A stretch of 64,000 nucleotides of DNA from Stutzerimonas zhaodongensis (GTDB lineage Bacteria > Pseudomonadota > Gammaproteobacteria > Pseudomonadales > Pseudomonadaceae). The stretch is from NCBI RefSeq assembly GCF_003696365.1, contig NZ_RFFM01000001.1, positions 1,565,852 to 1,629,851 on the forward strand. Reading direction: 5' to 3'. Positions 36,015 through 45,632 of the stretch are shown in pieces. The notes beneath the pieces are model-generated. The model ran no database searches and was not told the origin of the DNA. It worked only from the letters and a program-made list of their open reading frames with translations. The position numbers and the translations under genes were made by a program. Position 1 is the first letter of the stretch, and each line of letters starts with the position of its first letter.

Positions 36015-36566
36015 TCACGAGTGATCGATCACTATCGTCACGCCGAAGCCTAGCCTCGCGGCGAACTCATCAAGAAACGACTCACGAAAGCCGGCCTCCC
36101 CCCAGCCATTGAAGATGAACCCCAGGTTGGAAAATCCACAGGCAGGGATGAACAGAAAGCCGTTGATATCGTCCTCGAAGCCGCATTCCGGGCATGTGAA
36201 ATTGTCGGAGTGCTTGGGCATCCACTCGTCCAGGCTTTCGAACAGCGCCTCGCCGATCTCGCGACGGCACTCGGGGCAGCCCGCCTCCTCGGCGAACTCA
36301 CGGGTCGGCGTATAAATACAGCGCTTGGTGATCACTTCCAATCCATTGATGGCCTCGCCGAAGGGCAGTCGTTCGGGGCGCTTCACGACATTGCGAGCGC
36401 CCTGCGCAACCGCGTATCCCATGCCGCCGACTCCGCGACCGCAGGTGGTTGGCAACGCCTCGATAACCCGCCGCTCAGCAAGCCAGCGCAGGATCATCCG
36501 TGCTTTCGACTCATGGCCGGGAAAGGTGGAAATACGCGGCACGATGATGGCTTGGCTGTAGCTCAT
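36015..36566 (-). CDS. Conserved zinc-ribbon protein of unknown function
   Basis: A 183-aa protein. The first half resembles a small alpha/beta domain (MSYSQAIIVPRISTFPGHESKARMILRWLAERRVI). The middle has two CPxC pairs (GCPECRRE and FTCPECGFED) that probably form a zinc ribbon, and the C-terminus is aromatic-rich (FNGWGEAGF). Pseudomonas homologues are sometimes labelled sugar ABC transporter ATPase, but no Walker motif is visible, so that name looks wrong. The ATG at 36566 avoids the overlong frame to 36650. Divergent from xseA. Confidence 0.8.
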   Translation of the reverse strand: MSYSQAIIVPRISTFPGHESKARMILRWLAERRVIEALPTTCGRGVGGMGYAVAQGARNVVKRPERLPFGEAINGLEVITKRCIYTPTREFAEEAGCPECRREIGEALFESLDEWMPKHSDNFTCPECGFEDDINGFLFIPACGFSNLGFIFNGWGEAGFRESFLDEFAARLGFGVTIVIDHS

Positions 36567-36694
36567 GAGGGCTCGAACGAGAGACGGAGAGAGGCCGCGC
36601 AGCTTAGCGCCGCGTCCCGCACGGTCAAGAGCACTTGGGCGATGCATCACGGTTTCGGTTTGCGCATGACCGTGCGCGGCTTATCATCGCCGTC

Positions 36695-38074
36695 ATGCTA
36701 AATGATCCCTTCCAACGCCTGAACCTCGACCGAGAAGTGCTGACTGTCAGCCAGCTCAACGGCCGCGCTCGGCAATTACTCGAAGACGTGTTCGCCCAGG
36801 TCTGGGTCGAAGGCGAGATTTCCAACCTGGCCAAGCCGGCATCCGGCCACATCTATTTCACATTGAAGGACAAGAACGCTCAGGTCCGATGCGCACTGTT
36901 CCGGCAGAACGCCTTGCGCGTGCGCCAGGCGCTGCGCGATGGCCTGGCGGTAAAGGTGCGCGGGCGGGTGTCGTTGTTCGAGGGTCGCGGCGACTATCAG
37001 CTGATTCTCGATAATGTCGAGCCGGCCGGTGACGGTTCGCTGCGCCTGGCCTTCGAAGCGCTGAAGGAGAAGCTCTCTGCCGAAGGCCTGTTCGACGCCT
37101 CTGGCATGCGCGCCCTGCCCTCTCACCCACGGCGCATCGGCATCGTCAGCTCGCCCACTGGCGCTGTGATCCGCGACATCATTTCGGTGTTCCGCCGACG
37201 TGCCCCGCATGTCGCCCTGACCCTGGTGCCGACGCCAGTGCAAGGCCGCGAAGCGACCGCGCAGATCGTCCGTGCCCTTGAGCTTGCAGACCGTGGCGGC
37301 TTCGATGCGCTGATCCTGGCTCGAGGTGGCGGTTCGCTTGAAGACCTCTGGTGCTTCAACGAGGAAGTGGTCGCCCGTGCCATAGCCGCTTGCGAGACGC
37401 CGATCGTTTGCGCGGTCGGCCACGAGACGGATGTCTCGATTGCCGATTTCGTCGCCGACGTCCGCGCACCAACGCCATCTGCTGCCGCCGAACTCCTGGC
37501 TCCCAGTAGCGCGGATGTGCGTCAGCGTCTTGAGGGGCTGCGCCAGCGCCTGTTGCTGCGCATGCGCGATCGCCTTCATCGCGACGCGGCGCGCGTGGAG
37601 GGCCTGACCCGACGCCTGCGCCATCCGGGCGAACGCCTGCAACAGCAAGCCCAACGCATCGACGATCTTGAGGCGCGCCTGTTGCGTGGTATCGATCGCC
37701 GGCTCTGCGCTGGGCAAGAGCGTCTCGCGCGTCTCGAAACGCGTCTCGCCGGGCAGCATCCAGGTCGGTCATTGAATCTGCTTCGCCAGCGCCTGGAGCA
37801 TCTGTCTAGCCGGCTGCCCCGCGCCATGCAAGACACCTTGAAAACCCAACGCCAGCAGCTGCAAGGTCTGGCCCAGACATTGAACGTCGTCAGCCCGCTC
37901 GCCACGCTGTCACGTGGTTACAGCATCCTGCTCGATGAGCGCGGCCAAGCGATCCGACGAGCCGATCAGACCCAGCCCGGTCAACGACTCAAGGCCCGGC
38001 TCGGAAACGGCGAGCTGGATGTGCGTGTCGAAGACAATCACCAGACGCCGGTAACCTTGTCGTTGCTGGACTGA
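36695..38074 (+). CDS. xseA: Exodeoxyribonuclease VII large subunit
   Basis: Catalytic subunit of exonuclease VII, which degrades single-stranded DNA to oligonucleotides. 459 aa: N-terminal OB fold (VWVEGEISNLAKPASGHIYFTLKDKNAQVRCALFR), catalytic domain with IGIVSSPTGAVIRDI, LILARGGGSLEDLWCFNEE and GHETDVSIADFVADVRAPTPSAAAELL, a long coiled coil and the C-terminal SRGYSIL segment. The ATG at 36695 removes 20 unlikely residues. The small subunit xseB is not in the window. Confidence 0.97.
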   Translation: MLNDPFQRLNLDREVLTVSQLNGRARQLLEDVFAQVWVEGEISNLAKPASGHIYFTLKDKNAQVRCALFRQNALRVRQALRDGLAVKVRGRVSLFEGRGDYQLILDNVEPAGDGSLRLAFEALKEKLSAEGLFDASGMRALPSHPRRIGIVSSPTGAVIRDIISVFRRRAPHVALTLVPTPVQGREATAQIVRALELADRGGFDALILARGGGSLEDLWCFNEEVVARAIAACETPIVCAVGHETDVSIADFVADVRAPTPSAAAELLAPSSADVRQRLEGLRQRLLLRMRDRLHRDAARVEGLTRRLRHPGERLQQQAQRIDDLEARLLRGIDRRLCAGQERLARLETRLAGQHPGRSLNLLRQRLEHLSSRLPRAMQDTLKTQRQQLQGLAQTLNVVSPLATLSRGYSILLDERGQAIRRADQTQPGQRLKARLGNGELDVRVEDNHQTPVTLSLLD

Positions 38075-38097
38075 CTTACCCATCACTCGGGATTTCC

Positions 38098-38916
38098 ATG
38101 CGTTTCGTCCTTGCCCTGCTCCTGTGCTTGACCCTGCCTGCTCACGCCGAAGGCTTTCTCACCCGTCTGCTGAACAAACCGGTGCCAGGCGGCGTTGCGG
38201 TCGTTGATCTCGGCAACGATGCCAGCGCCCCGAAAGCGCGTTACGACGGCAAGCCCGTGCTGGTGGTGCGCGAGGATGATCAGCGCTGGATCGCCATCGT
38301 CGGCATTCCGCTGACGGTCAAAGCGGGCCAGCACTCGCTGGATGTTGCCGGCAAAGCACATGGCTTCCGCGTCGAGCCTCGTACCTACCGCGAGCAGCAC
38401 ATCACGCTGAAGAATCAGCGGCAGGTCAATCCAAACCCGGACGACCTCAAGCGCATCGAGCGTGAACTGGACGAACAGACCCGCGCCTATCGTCAGTTCA
38501 GCGAGCGCCAGCCCAGCAACCTGCTTTTCGACAAGCCGGTCAATGGCCCTCTGTCCTCGCCGTTCGGGTTGCGCCGCTTCTTCAATGGTGAGGAGCGCAA
38601 CCCGCATTCGGGGCTCGATTTTGCTGCCAAGACCGGCACGCCGATAAAAGCACCGGCGGCCGGCAAGGTGATTCTCACTGGCAACTATTTTTTCAATGGC
38701 AAGACGGTGTTCGTCGACCACGGCCAGGGGCTGATCAGCATGTTCTGCCACCTGTCGCAGGTCGACGTAAAGGTGGGCGACGAGTTGGTCCGCGGCGCCG
38801 TACTGGGCAAGGTCGGCGCGACCGGCCGGGCCACGGGGCCACATCTACACTGGAATGTCAGCCTCAACGACGCGCGCATCGATCCGTCCATTTTCATTGG
38901 TGCGTTCAAGCTCTGA
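38098..38916 (+). CDS. M23 family peptidase (LytM/NlpD-type)
   Basis: A 272-aa exported metallopeptidase domain protein. Residues 1-18 are a signal peptide (MRFVLALLLCLTLPAHA). The peptidase domain (about 155-270) has N-P-H-S-G-L-D (HxxxD zinc ligands) and GPHLHW (HxH), so the zinc site is complete and it may cut peptidoglycan cross-links. An N-terminal beta domain precedes it. It follows xseA by 23 bp and may be co-transcribed. Confidence 0.93.
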   Translation: MRFVLALLLCLTLPAHAEGFLTRLLNKPVPGGVAVVDLGNDASAPKARYDGKPVLVVREDDQRWIAIVGIPLTVKAGQHSLDVAGKAHGFRVEPRTYREQHITLKNQRQVNPNPDDLKRIERELDEQTRAYRQFSERQPSNLLFDKPVNGPLSSPFGLRRFFNGEERNPHSGLDFAAKTGTPIKAPAAGKVILTGNYFFNGKTVFVDHGQGLISMFCHLSQVDVKVGDELVRGAVLGKVGATGRATGPHLHWNVSLNDARIDPSIFIGAFKL

Positions 38917-38935
38917 TCTATTCGAGGACAACGGC

Positions 38936-39478
38936 ATGCTCATCAACGCGCAGGACTCCACCCTTCTAATCATCGATATCCAGGAACGGCTTTTCCCCGC
39001 CATCGAGGGCCACAGCGAACTTGCTGAGCACAGCGCCTGGTTGATGCAGGTTGCCGAGCGCGTCGGCGTCCCTGTGCTCCTTACCGAGCAGTACAGCAAG
39101 GGCCTGGGCCCCACGGTCGCCTCTTTGCGCGATGGCGTAGCCGAAGAGGCGATCATCGAGAAGCTGCACTTTTCCGCTGCGCGCGACGGCGAACTTTTCA
39201 AGAGACCCGGGGGTGAGCGCAAGCAATTCGTGATCAGCGGGATCGAAACTCATATCTGCGTATTGCAGACCGTTATCGACCTGCTGGCTCGCGGCAATCA
39301 GGTTTTCGTGGTGGACGAAGCCGTCGGCTCGCGCCGCGCCAGTGACAAAGTGCTGGGCCTCGCACGTATGCAGCAGGCCGGAGCAAGCATCGTTTCGCGC
39401 GAAATGGTCGCCTTCGAATGGATGGAGCAAGCCGGGACTGATCTGTTTCGGTCAATCAGCCGCGAATTCATCCGCTGA
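38936..39478 (+). CDS. Isochorismatase-like cysteine hydrolase
   Basis: A 180-aa alpha/beta hydrolase of the nicotinamidase/isochorismatase superfamily. The triad D14 (LLIIDIQERLF), K76 (EKLHFSA) and C108 (ETHICVLQTVIDL) is intact. The specific substrate cannot be read. The ATG at 38936 follows a TCGAGGAC ribosome site and starts 19 bp after the M23 gene; an overlong frame reaches back into that gene. Confidence 0.92.
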   Translation: MLINAQDSTLLIIDIQERLFPAIEGHSELAEHSAWLMQVAERVGVPVLLTEQYSKGLGPTVASLRDGVAEEAIIEKLHFSAARDGELFKRPGGERKQFVISGIETHICVLQTVIDLLARGNQVFVVDEAVGSRRASDKVLGLARMQQAGASIVSREMVAFEWMEQAGTDLFRSISREFIR

Positions 39479-39532
39479 TATGAGCCGCTTGAAAAACCCC
39501 GCTTGCCTGGCGCGGCATGACGGTGAGGACAT

Positions 39533-40843
39533 ATGCAGGACGAATTGAACGTCTGGCTGGCATGGCTGAACGAGCATGCGGAGCTGCAAACTCTCGTGTC
39601 CAGTGCCGCATTGATATTTGCGGCCTGGCTCGCCAACTGGGTGGTCAAACGTATCCTGGTGCGCGGGCTGTACAAGGTGCTGCGCAACACACGGGAAAAC
39701 AAGCTGCAGGACTTCGGCATTATCCGGCGACTGTCCAACATTGTGCCGGCGCTGGTGCTGTCCATCGGTGTGAATGCCGTCCCGGGTCTGCCGGAAGCCG
39801 CCGTTACCGTGGTGCGCAACGTATGCGGCGGCTTCATCGTGCTGACCATTGCACTCGCCATGGGCGCGCTGCTGGACATCATCAACATGATGTATCAGCG
39901 CAGACCGGACGCACGTCTGCACCCGATCAAGGGCTATCTGCAGGTCGTGAAGATCGTTGTCTACGCCATCGCGACCATCCTCATCATTGCGACCTTGATC
40001 GACCGTTCGCCATTGATCCTGCTGTCCGGGCTCGGCGCCATGGCGGCCGTGCTGATGCTCATATTCCAGGACACCCTGCTTTCACTGGTGGCGAGCGTGC
40101 AGATCACCTCCAACGACCTGATCCGCGTCGGCGACTGGGTGGAGATGCCGCAGCTCAATGTTGATGGCGACGTCATCGATATCGCCCTGCATACCGTGAA
40201 GGTGCAGAACTGGGACAAAACCATCAGCAACATCCCAACCAAGCGCTTCATCAGCGATTCGTTCAAGAACTGGCGCGGCATGCAGGAAAGCGGCGGACGG
40301 CGGATCAAGCGTTGCCTGTACCTCGATCAGCAAAGCGTGCACTTTCTCAGCAGTGAGGAGTGCGAGCACCTGCACCGATTCAACCTGCTGGATGAATACC
40401 TCTCGGAAAAGCGCCGCGAGATCGATGAATGGAATGCCAAGCTCGAGGAGCGGGGCAAGGAGCCGGTCAATACGCGCCGGATCACCAATATCGGCAGTTT
40501 TCGCGCTTACGTGGAACGTTATCTACGCAGCCACGGTGGCATCCACCAATCCATGACCCTGATGGTGCGCCAGCTAAGCCCCACCGCTGACGGCCTGCCT
40601 CTTGAAATCTACTGCTTCACGAACACCGTCGCCTGGACACAGTACGAGGCGATTCAGTCAGACATCTTCGACCACTTGCTAGCGATCCTGCCGGAGTTCG
40701 GCCTGCGTGTATTCCAGCATCCGAGCGGCGGGGATATGCGCGACTGGCGCGACTCAATGAACGACCGCGGCGCACCGGCGCTGCACAGTCCGCAAAGGTG
40801 CCAGATCGAGAAAGTGTCGACCGAAAGCCGCACCGAGACATGA
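39533..40843 (+). CDS. MscS-family mechanosensitive channel (YbdG/MscM-like)
   Basis: A 436-aa inner-membrane channel. Hydrophobic segments are near residues 20-40, 68-90, 95-118, 140-160 and 165-185; the last is the pore helix (LILLSGLGAMAAVLMLIFQDTLLSLVAS). The MscS beta domain follows (DLIRVGDWVEMPQLNVDGDVIDIALHTVKVQNWDKTISNIPT). The extended cytoplasmic C-terminal part and the five-helix layout match YbdG rather than the three-helix MscS. It would open on hypo-osmotic shock. Confidence 0.92.
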   Translation: MQDELNVWLAWLNEHAELQTLVSSAALIFAAWLANWVVKRILVRGLYKVLRNTRENKLQDFGIIRRLSNIVPALVLSIGVNAVPGLPEAAVTVVRNVCGGFIVLTIALAMGALLDIINMMYQRRPDARLHPIKGYLQVVKIVVYAIATILIIATLIDRSPLILLSGLGAMAAVLMLIFQDTLLSLVASVQITSNDLIRVGDWVEMPQLNVDGDVIDIALHTVKVQNWDKTISNIPTKRFISDSFKNWRGMQESGGRRIKRCLYLDQQSVHFLSSEECEHLHRFNLLDEYLSEKRREIDEWNAKLEERGKEPVNTRRITNIGSFRAYVERYLRSHGGIHQSMTLMVRQLSPTADGLPLEIYCFTNTVAWTQYEAIQSDIFDHLLAILPEFGLRVFQHPSGGDMRDWRDSMNDRGAPALHSPQRCQIEKVSTESRTET

Positions 40844-40936
40844 GTAACGCGCGAGACGCGCCGCTCCCCTGCTCTCAGCATGCCAGGCTGCATCCGAAGC
40901 GAGGAGGCCTCGCTTCGGGGCACAGCCATCCCTCGT

Positions 40937-43042
40937 TCAGAAGCTCATATCAACCCGCGCCCAATAAGTGCGCCCCGGTTCGTTGATGCGCGCGTCGGCG
41001 GGCAGTCCGATGCCGGCGTTGCCCGCCTGATTGAGGTGCTCGCTATAGGCCTTATCAAGCAGATTGTCGATCCCGCTGCTGAGTTTGAAGTGTTGGTTCA
41101 GCCGATAGGCCCCGTTAAGCGAGAGCACGCCAAAGCCCGAGCTGTCATCGAAGTCCTTGCTGGTCACGTTGCCCTTCCCTGCAGCGATACGACTCTGGGC
41201 TGCCACTACCCGCCAAAGGGTTGCAGCGCTCCAGTCGCCCTGCTCGTACGTCAGCCCCAGCCGCCCTTCCAGGGGCGGCATCTGCGGCAATGCCTCGCCA
41301 TCAGAGCTGTTCTTGCCCCAGGCGTAAGCCAGGCTGGCGTCGCTTTTCCAGTTCGGCGAGAGGCGATAACTGCCGCCTACCTCCCCGCCCATGATGCGGG
41401 CATCGATGTTATCGGCAGTCGATGTGGAGATGCCCATCATATTGGTCTGGTAGCTGAACAGAACGTAATCGCGGATCTGGCCGATGTAGGCCGAAGCCCA
41501 TGCATCCAGCGGCCCGCGGCTGTATTGCAGCCCAACGTCTAGCTGCGTCGTTTTTTCGGGCCGCAGCTTGTCGAACGCATCAGCTCCCCCGGAGAACAAC
41601 TCCCAGTAATCGGGGAAGCGCTGGGTATGACCAAGTCCCGCATAGACAGTCGCCGATAGCGCTTGCAGGTCGTGCTCATAACGTATGAAACCGCTTGGCA
41701 GCGTGTCGCTGCGGCTGTCCAGGGCAGAGGAGTTGGCTCCACGCGAGTCGCGGGCCTGCACATGATCCAAACGTGCACCGCCGATCAGTCGGCTGTCCCC
41801 GTTCAGATCATGGGTAAGCTCACCGAACAGGCCATAGCTGTGAAAATCAGCGTCCTTGGTCCAGGCGAAGCGGTCATGTTCAGTCAATGTGCCGGTCATC
41901 ATGTTGAACTGGGAACTTCGCTTGCGATGCTCGTTGCGTTGCGCATCGACACCCGCCACAAGCTCATATGTGTCCCATTGCCAGGTGGCAGCGAAGCGAC
42001 CGCCCAGGGTACGCCGATCCACGTTGCTCGCCATCGGCCGGCCCATCATGCCCATGCCGGATGGCGCGCGCAGACTGTAGTTATCCATTACATGGTCGGC
42101 GTAGTTGTAATAGATCCGCGCATCGATCTTGCGTAGCACTTCTGCGAGGTTGTCCCGTTCGAAGCGCAGCGCAAGGCTCTCGCGATCAAACTGGCTGCCG
42201 TCCATGCCGCGACCGGCATAACGGGCCTCGCCATCGCCTTGACCGAACGTCAATTCCAGAAGCGTATCGTCGTCGGGCACCCATCCAAGGACCATATCGG
42301 TGCTCCATTTGTCCCAGCGAGAATGCACCCTGTCGCCATTCCCATCCTGGTAGTCGTCCGAATCCGAACGGTTGGCCAGCAGCCGCAGGTAACCCTTGTC
42401 GCTGCCGGCAGCGGCGTCGACATTGCGGTCGAAACGACCGTCAGAACCAACCAGGAAGCTGGCGTCGACACGCCCGCCCAACCCGGTGAAATCCTCTGGA
42501 TCTCGCTCGAAGAGTATCGTCGCCGCCGAGTTACCCGGCCCCCAAAGTACCGTCTGCGGACCCTTGATAACAGTCAGGTTGTCGTAGTTTTCCGGCGTGA
42601 TGTATGAGCTTGGCGAATCCATGCGGCTCGGGCAGGCGCCTAACATCTCGCCGCCATTGGACAGCAACTTCAGACGCGAGCCGAACATGCCGCGAAACAC
42701 CGGATCACTGTTGGAGCCGCCGCCGCGCACCGCGGAGAAGCCGGGGATGGTCTGCAGGTAATCCCCGGCATCGCTTGCAGGCACTGGCTGCCGTGGAATC
42801 TTCGGATCGGTCACGACGGTCAGTGGCGACTGCTGAGCAACCCCCGTGATAACCAACGGTGCCAACTCGATCGCACCGGCATTATCCGAGTGATGCGCAT
42901 GCCCCTCGGCGGCCAGCGCACCGCTGGTGATCATAACCAGGAGCGCCGCATGGGCTAGCTGCCAGCGCCGACGGGACGGCAGGATCGAAAACGTTTTGGA
43001 CAGGCGCTCACGCGCCAGACCGTCATGACTATTTCTGGACAT
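40937..43042 (-). CDS. oprC: TonB-dependent copper receptor OprC
   Basis: Outer-membrane TonB-dependent receptor for copper, 701 aa. After a signal peptide (about residues 24-45) come a His-rich segment (EGHAHHSD), a TonB-box-like ELAPLVITGVA, a plug domain, and a beta barrel ending in YWARVDMSF with the terminal Phe. The copper site described for P. aeruginosa OprC (Cys and Met from CxxxM, His and Met from HxM) is recognisable as C137-PSR-M141 and H317-V-M319. The Met-rich SGMGMMGRPM loop follows. The ATG at 43042 is preferred to 43075. It lies 51 bp downstream of the DUF2946 gene and should be co-transcribed. Confidence 0.94.
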   Translation of the reverse strand: MSRNSHDGLARERLSKTFSILPSRRRWQLAHAALLVMITSGALAAEGHAHHSDNAGAIELAPLVITGVAQQSPLTVVTDPKIPRQPVPASDAGDYLQTIPGFSAVRGGGSNSDPVFRGMFGSRLKLLSNGGEMLGACPSRMDSPSSYITPENYDNLTVIKGPQTVLWGPGNSAATILFERDPEDFTGLGGRVDASFLVGSDGRFDRNVDAAAGSDKGYLRLLANRSDSDDYQDGNGDRVHSRWDKWSTDMVLGWVPDDDTLLELTFGQGDGEARYAGRGMDGSQFDRESLALRFERDNLAEVLRKIDARIYYNYADHVMDNYSLRAPSGMGMMGRPMASNVDRRTLGGRFAATWQWDTYELVAGVDAQRNEHRKRSSQFNMMTGTLTEHDRFAWTKDADFHSYGLFGELTHDLNGDSRLIGGARLDHVQARDSRGANSSALDSRSDTLPSGFIRYEHDLQALSATVYAGLGHTQRFPDYWELFSGGADAFDKLRPEKTTQLDVGLQYSRGPLDAWASAYIGQIRDYVLFSYQTNMMGISTSTADNIDARIMGGEVGGSYRLSPNWKSDASLAYAWGKNSSDGEALPQMPPLEGRLGLTYEQGDWSAATLWRVVAAQSRIAAGKGNVTSKDFDDSSGFGVLSLNGAYRLNQHFKLSSGIDNLLDKAYSEHLNQAGNAGIGLPADARINEPGRTYWARVDMSF

Positions 43043-43093
43043 AGAGAATTCCACTTCTGCATTGGATGACCGCAACGAGGCGGCTGGTGAATG

Positions 43094-43498
43094 TCAGCAG
43101 TGGAGCGATGGCGGAGCACGTGGACTTGCGTTGCTTCGGCGTACCGTCGACGGTAGCGGTTGGGCGGGAATGGCCTGGAGGTAGAAAGGTTCGTGCCGCA
43201 CCAGGACCAGCTGCACGCGCAGGCTAAGCGGCGGGTTCGCCGCCAGCAGCTCGCAATAGCCGCAGAGATCCAACCCTGACAACCAAGCCGGACTAGCTGC
43301 TTTAGCCGACCCGTGATGCCCATGGGCCGAAGATTCTAAGCCGGTATGGTTACCGTGCAGGCTTGCCTCGGCAGCCTGGAATGCCGAATACACCGGGCCG
43401 ACATGAATTATCAGCATGGCGAACAGGCCAAGCCAGTAACTCATCGTTGAAAGCCCTTTGCGTGTCACCGGCAGGTCCTTTAGTCGAGCAAGATCCAC
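43094..43498 (-). CDS. DUF2946 small Cys/His-containing protein upstream of oprC
   Basis: A 134-aa protein of the DUF2946 family, often found beside oprC. It has one hydrophobic N-terminal segment (SYWLGLFAMLIIHVGPVYS, residues 20-38) that may be a signal or anchor, a His-rich stretch (GLESSAHGHHG) and the conserved DLCGYCELLA (CxxC near 78-81). These are plausible copper ligands. The start is uncertain: a GTG at 43498 gives 134 aa; an ATG at 43444 gives 116 aa with the hydrophobic segment at the very N-terminus. Role in periplasmic copper handling is inferred from the neighbour. Confidence 0.75.
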   Translation of the reverse strand: MDLARLKDLPVTRKGLSTMSYWLGLFAMLIIHVGPVYSAFQAAEASLHGNHTGLESSAHGHHGSAKAASPAWLSGLDLCGYCELLAANPPLSLRVQLVLVRHEPFYLQAIPAQPLPSTVRRSNASPRAPPSLHC

Positions 43499-43761
43499 CT
43501 CAACGGGATCGACTGGATGATCGCATGCCCCTATCGCCTTGGATGCTGCGACACGAAGACGCGATTACCGGAGCAATGAAGCACGACTTTTACTCCCGAA
43601 ACCGGCAGAAAAATCTCAAATATTCTATTCATTGGCATAAACCATCAATTTCTTATCTGACGTTGCAATACCCAGCCAATAAGTCATAACTTTGCACCAT
43701 AGACAGCTGCCCGATACGGGTAGTCAAGTCGTTCGCTCAAAGGATCGCCCGGGGAAACGCC
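43499..43761. other. Intergenic leader of leuA, with hairpin
   Basis: A 263-bp stretch between the oprC operon and leuA. An AT-rich block (about 43600-43685) is the probable promoter zone. A hairpin CTGCCCG-ATA-CGGGTAG lies at 43707-43723, about 39 bp before the leuA ATG. No U-tract or leucine-rich leader peptide was found, so classic attenuation is not supported. Confidence 0.5.
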
Positions 43762-45432
43762 ATGACCATGCTCAAGAATCCATCGACGAAATATCGCGCC
43801 TTTCCAACCATCGACATCGCGGATCGCACCTGGCCGTCCAAGACCATTACACAGGCACCGATCTGGCTGAGCTCGGATCTGCGAGACGGCAACCAGTCCT
43901 TGATCGAGCCGATGGACGCGGCCAAGAAGATGCGCTTCTTCAAGACACTGGTTCAGGTCGGCCTGAAAGAGATCGAAGTGGGTTTCCCCTCTGCGTCGCA
44001 AACTGATTTCGACTTCGTGCGCGAGTTGATTGAAGGTGGTCATATCCCTGACGATGTCACCATTCAGGTGCTGACTCAGGCGCGTGAAGACTTGATCACT
44101 CGTACCTTCGAGTCACTCAAGGGCGCCAAGCGGGCCATCGTCCACTACTACAACGCCACCGCACCGAGTTTCCGCCGTATCGTCTTCAACCAGGACAAGA
44201 CCGGAGTGGTGGGCATAGCCGTCGCCGCTGCGCAGGTGGTCAAGCGTTTGGCTGAAGCCGCACCAGAAACGGACTGGCGCTTCGAGTACTCCCCAGAAGT
44301 GTTCAGTTCCACCGAAACCGACTTCGCCGTCGAGGTCTGCAACGCAGTCATCGAGGTATTCCAGCCAACCCCGTCGAAAAAACTGATTCTCAATCTGCCC
44401 GCCACCGTGGAAGCGGCTACGCCGAATATCTATGCAGACCAAATCGAGTACTTCGGGCGCAAGATCAACAAGCGCGACAGCGTATTGATCAGCCTGCATA
44501 CCCATAACGACCGCGGCACCGGCGTTGCCGCGACCGAACTGGGGCTGATGGCAGGTGCTGACCGTGTAGAAGGCTGCCTGTTCGGCAACGGCGAACGCAC
44601 CGGCAATGTCGATCTGGTGACCGTGGCGCTGAACATGTACAGCCAGGGTGTCGATCCACAGCTGGATTTTTCCGACATCGATGCCGTGCGCAAGGTGGTG
44701 GAAGAGTGCAATCAGTTACCGGTACACCCACGCCATCCTTATGTGGGAGATCTGGTGCATACGGCGTTCTCCGGTTCCCATCAGGACGCGATTCGGAAGG
44801 GCTTCACCCAGCAGGACCCGAACGACATATGGGAAGTCCCTTATCTGCCGATCGACCCGGCCGATATCGGCCGCAGCTACGAAGCGGTCATCCGCGTCAA
44901 CAGCCAGTCGGGCAAAGGCGGCATCACCTATCTGCTGGAACAGGAGTATGGCATCAGCCTGCCACGGCGCATGCAGATCGAGTTCAGTCAGGTGGTCCAG
45001 AAGGAAACCGATCGTCTGGGGCTGGAGATGAGCGCCAAGCAGATCTATGCCTTGCTCGAAGAGGAATATTTACAGGCGACCGCCCCCTACACGCTGAAGA
45101 GCCATCGGCTGCAGGAAGAAAACGGCACGAGCGCGGTAGAAGTAGAGGTCTCCAATGGTGGTGAGATCGTGCACTGGCGCGGCATCGGTAAAGGTCCATT
45201 GGAAGCGCTGGTCGCCGGATTGCCGGTCAAGCTGGAAATTATGGACTACCACGAGCACTCCATCGGTGCCGGCAGCAATGCCCGCGCGGCCGCTTATATC
45301 GAGGTGCGCCTCGATGGCGAGCGAGCGTTGCACGGCATTGGCATTGACGAGAACATCACCACTGCAAGCATCCGTGCCCTGTTCAGCGCGCTGAACAGAG
45401 CCCTGCGCGAAGCAGAGGCCAAAGCGGCCTGA
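43762..45432 (+). CDS. leuA: 2-isopropylmalate synthase
   Basis: First committed step of leucine biosynthesis: acetyl-CoA plus 2-ketoisovalerate. 556 aa, the long form with a C-terminal LeuA allosteric domain. The catalytic barrel shows [17 protein letters not shown] (metal-binding RDGNQ), HTHNDRGTG (metal-binding HxH near 240) and [11 protein letters not shown]. The C-terminal domain (about 430-556) ends in [16 protein letters not shown] and is expected to give leucine feedback inhibition. A GGGGAAACGCC stretch precedes the ATG. It is monocistronic here. Confidence 0.97.
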   Translation: MTMLKNPSTKYRAFPTIDIADRTWPSKTITQAPIWLSSDLRDGNQSLIEPMDAAKKMRFFKTLVQVGLKEIEVGFPSASQTDFDFVRELIEGGHIPDDVTIQVLTQAREDLITRTFESLKGAKRAIVHYYNATAPSFRRIVFNQDKTGVVGIAVAAAQVVKRLAEAAPETDWRFEYSPEVFSSTETDFAVEVCNAVIEVFQPTPSKKLILNLPATVEAATPNIYADQIEYFGRKINKRDSVLISLHTHNDRGTGVAATELGLMAGADRVEGCLFGNGERTGNVDLVTVALNMYSQGVDPQLDFSDIDAVRKVVEECNQLPVHPRHPYVGDLVHTAFSGSHQDAIRKGFTQQDPNDIWEVPYLPIDPADIGRSYEAVIRVNSQSGKGGITYLLEQEYGISLPRRMQIEFSQVVQKETDRLGLEMSAKQIYALLEEEYLQATAPYTLKSHRLQEENGTSAVEVEVSNGGEIVHWRGIGKGPLEALVAGLPVKLEIMDYHEHSIGAGSNARAAAYIEVRLDGERALHGIGIDENITTASIRALFSALNRALREAEAKAA

Positions 45433-45439
45433 TCCAACA

Positions 45440-45461
45440 GGCGAGCCCGAAAGGGCTCGCC
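45440..45461 (+). terminator. Hairpin after leuA
   Basis: GGCGAGCCC-GAAA-GGGCTCGCC, a perfect 9-bp stem with a stable GNRA loop, eight bases after the stop codon. The following ACTTCC is not a proper U-tract, so termination efficiency is uncertain. Confidence 0.65.
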
Positions 45462-45632
45462 ACTTCCGTACTGCAGCCCTCCATCGGCGTCGACGCAGCA
45501 ATCGACTACCACTTCACACCTCCCCTTTTCGCAGAAACGCACCAGTCATCGACAGGATTGTGCAAGCGCATTGGCATGCGCGCACCTTAGGCTTGAAGGT
45601 CTTCACACCCACTCCGAATACAGGGGAGACGT

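Noticed and set aside
43363-43689. 108-codon plus-strand frame before leuA, considered as a leuA leader gene
   Set aside because: It runs through the DUF2946 gene on the opposite strand, lacks a ribosome site and has no run of leucine codons.
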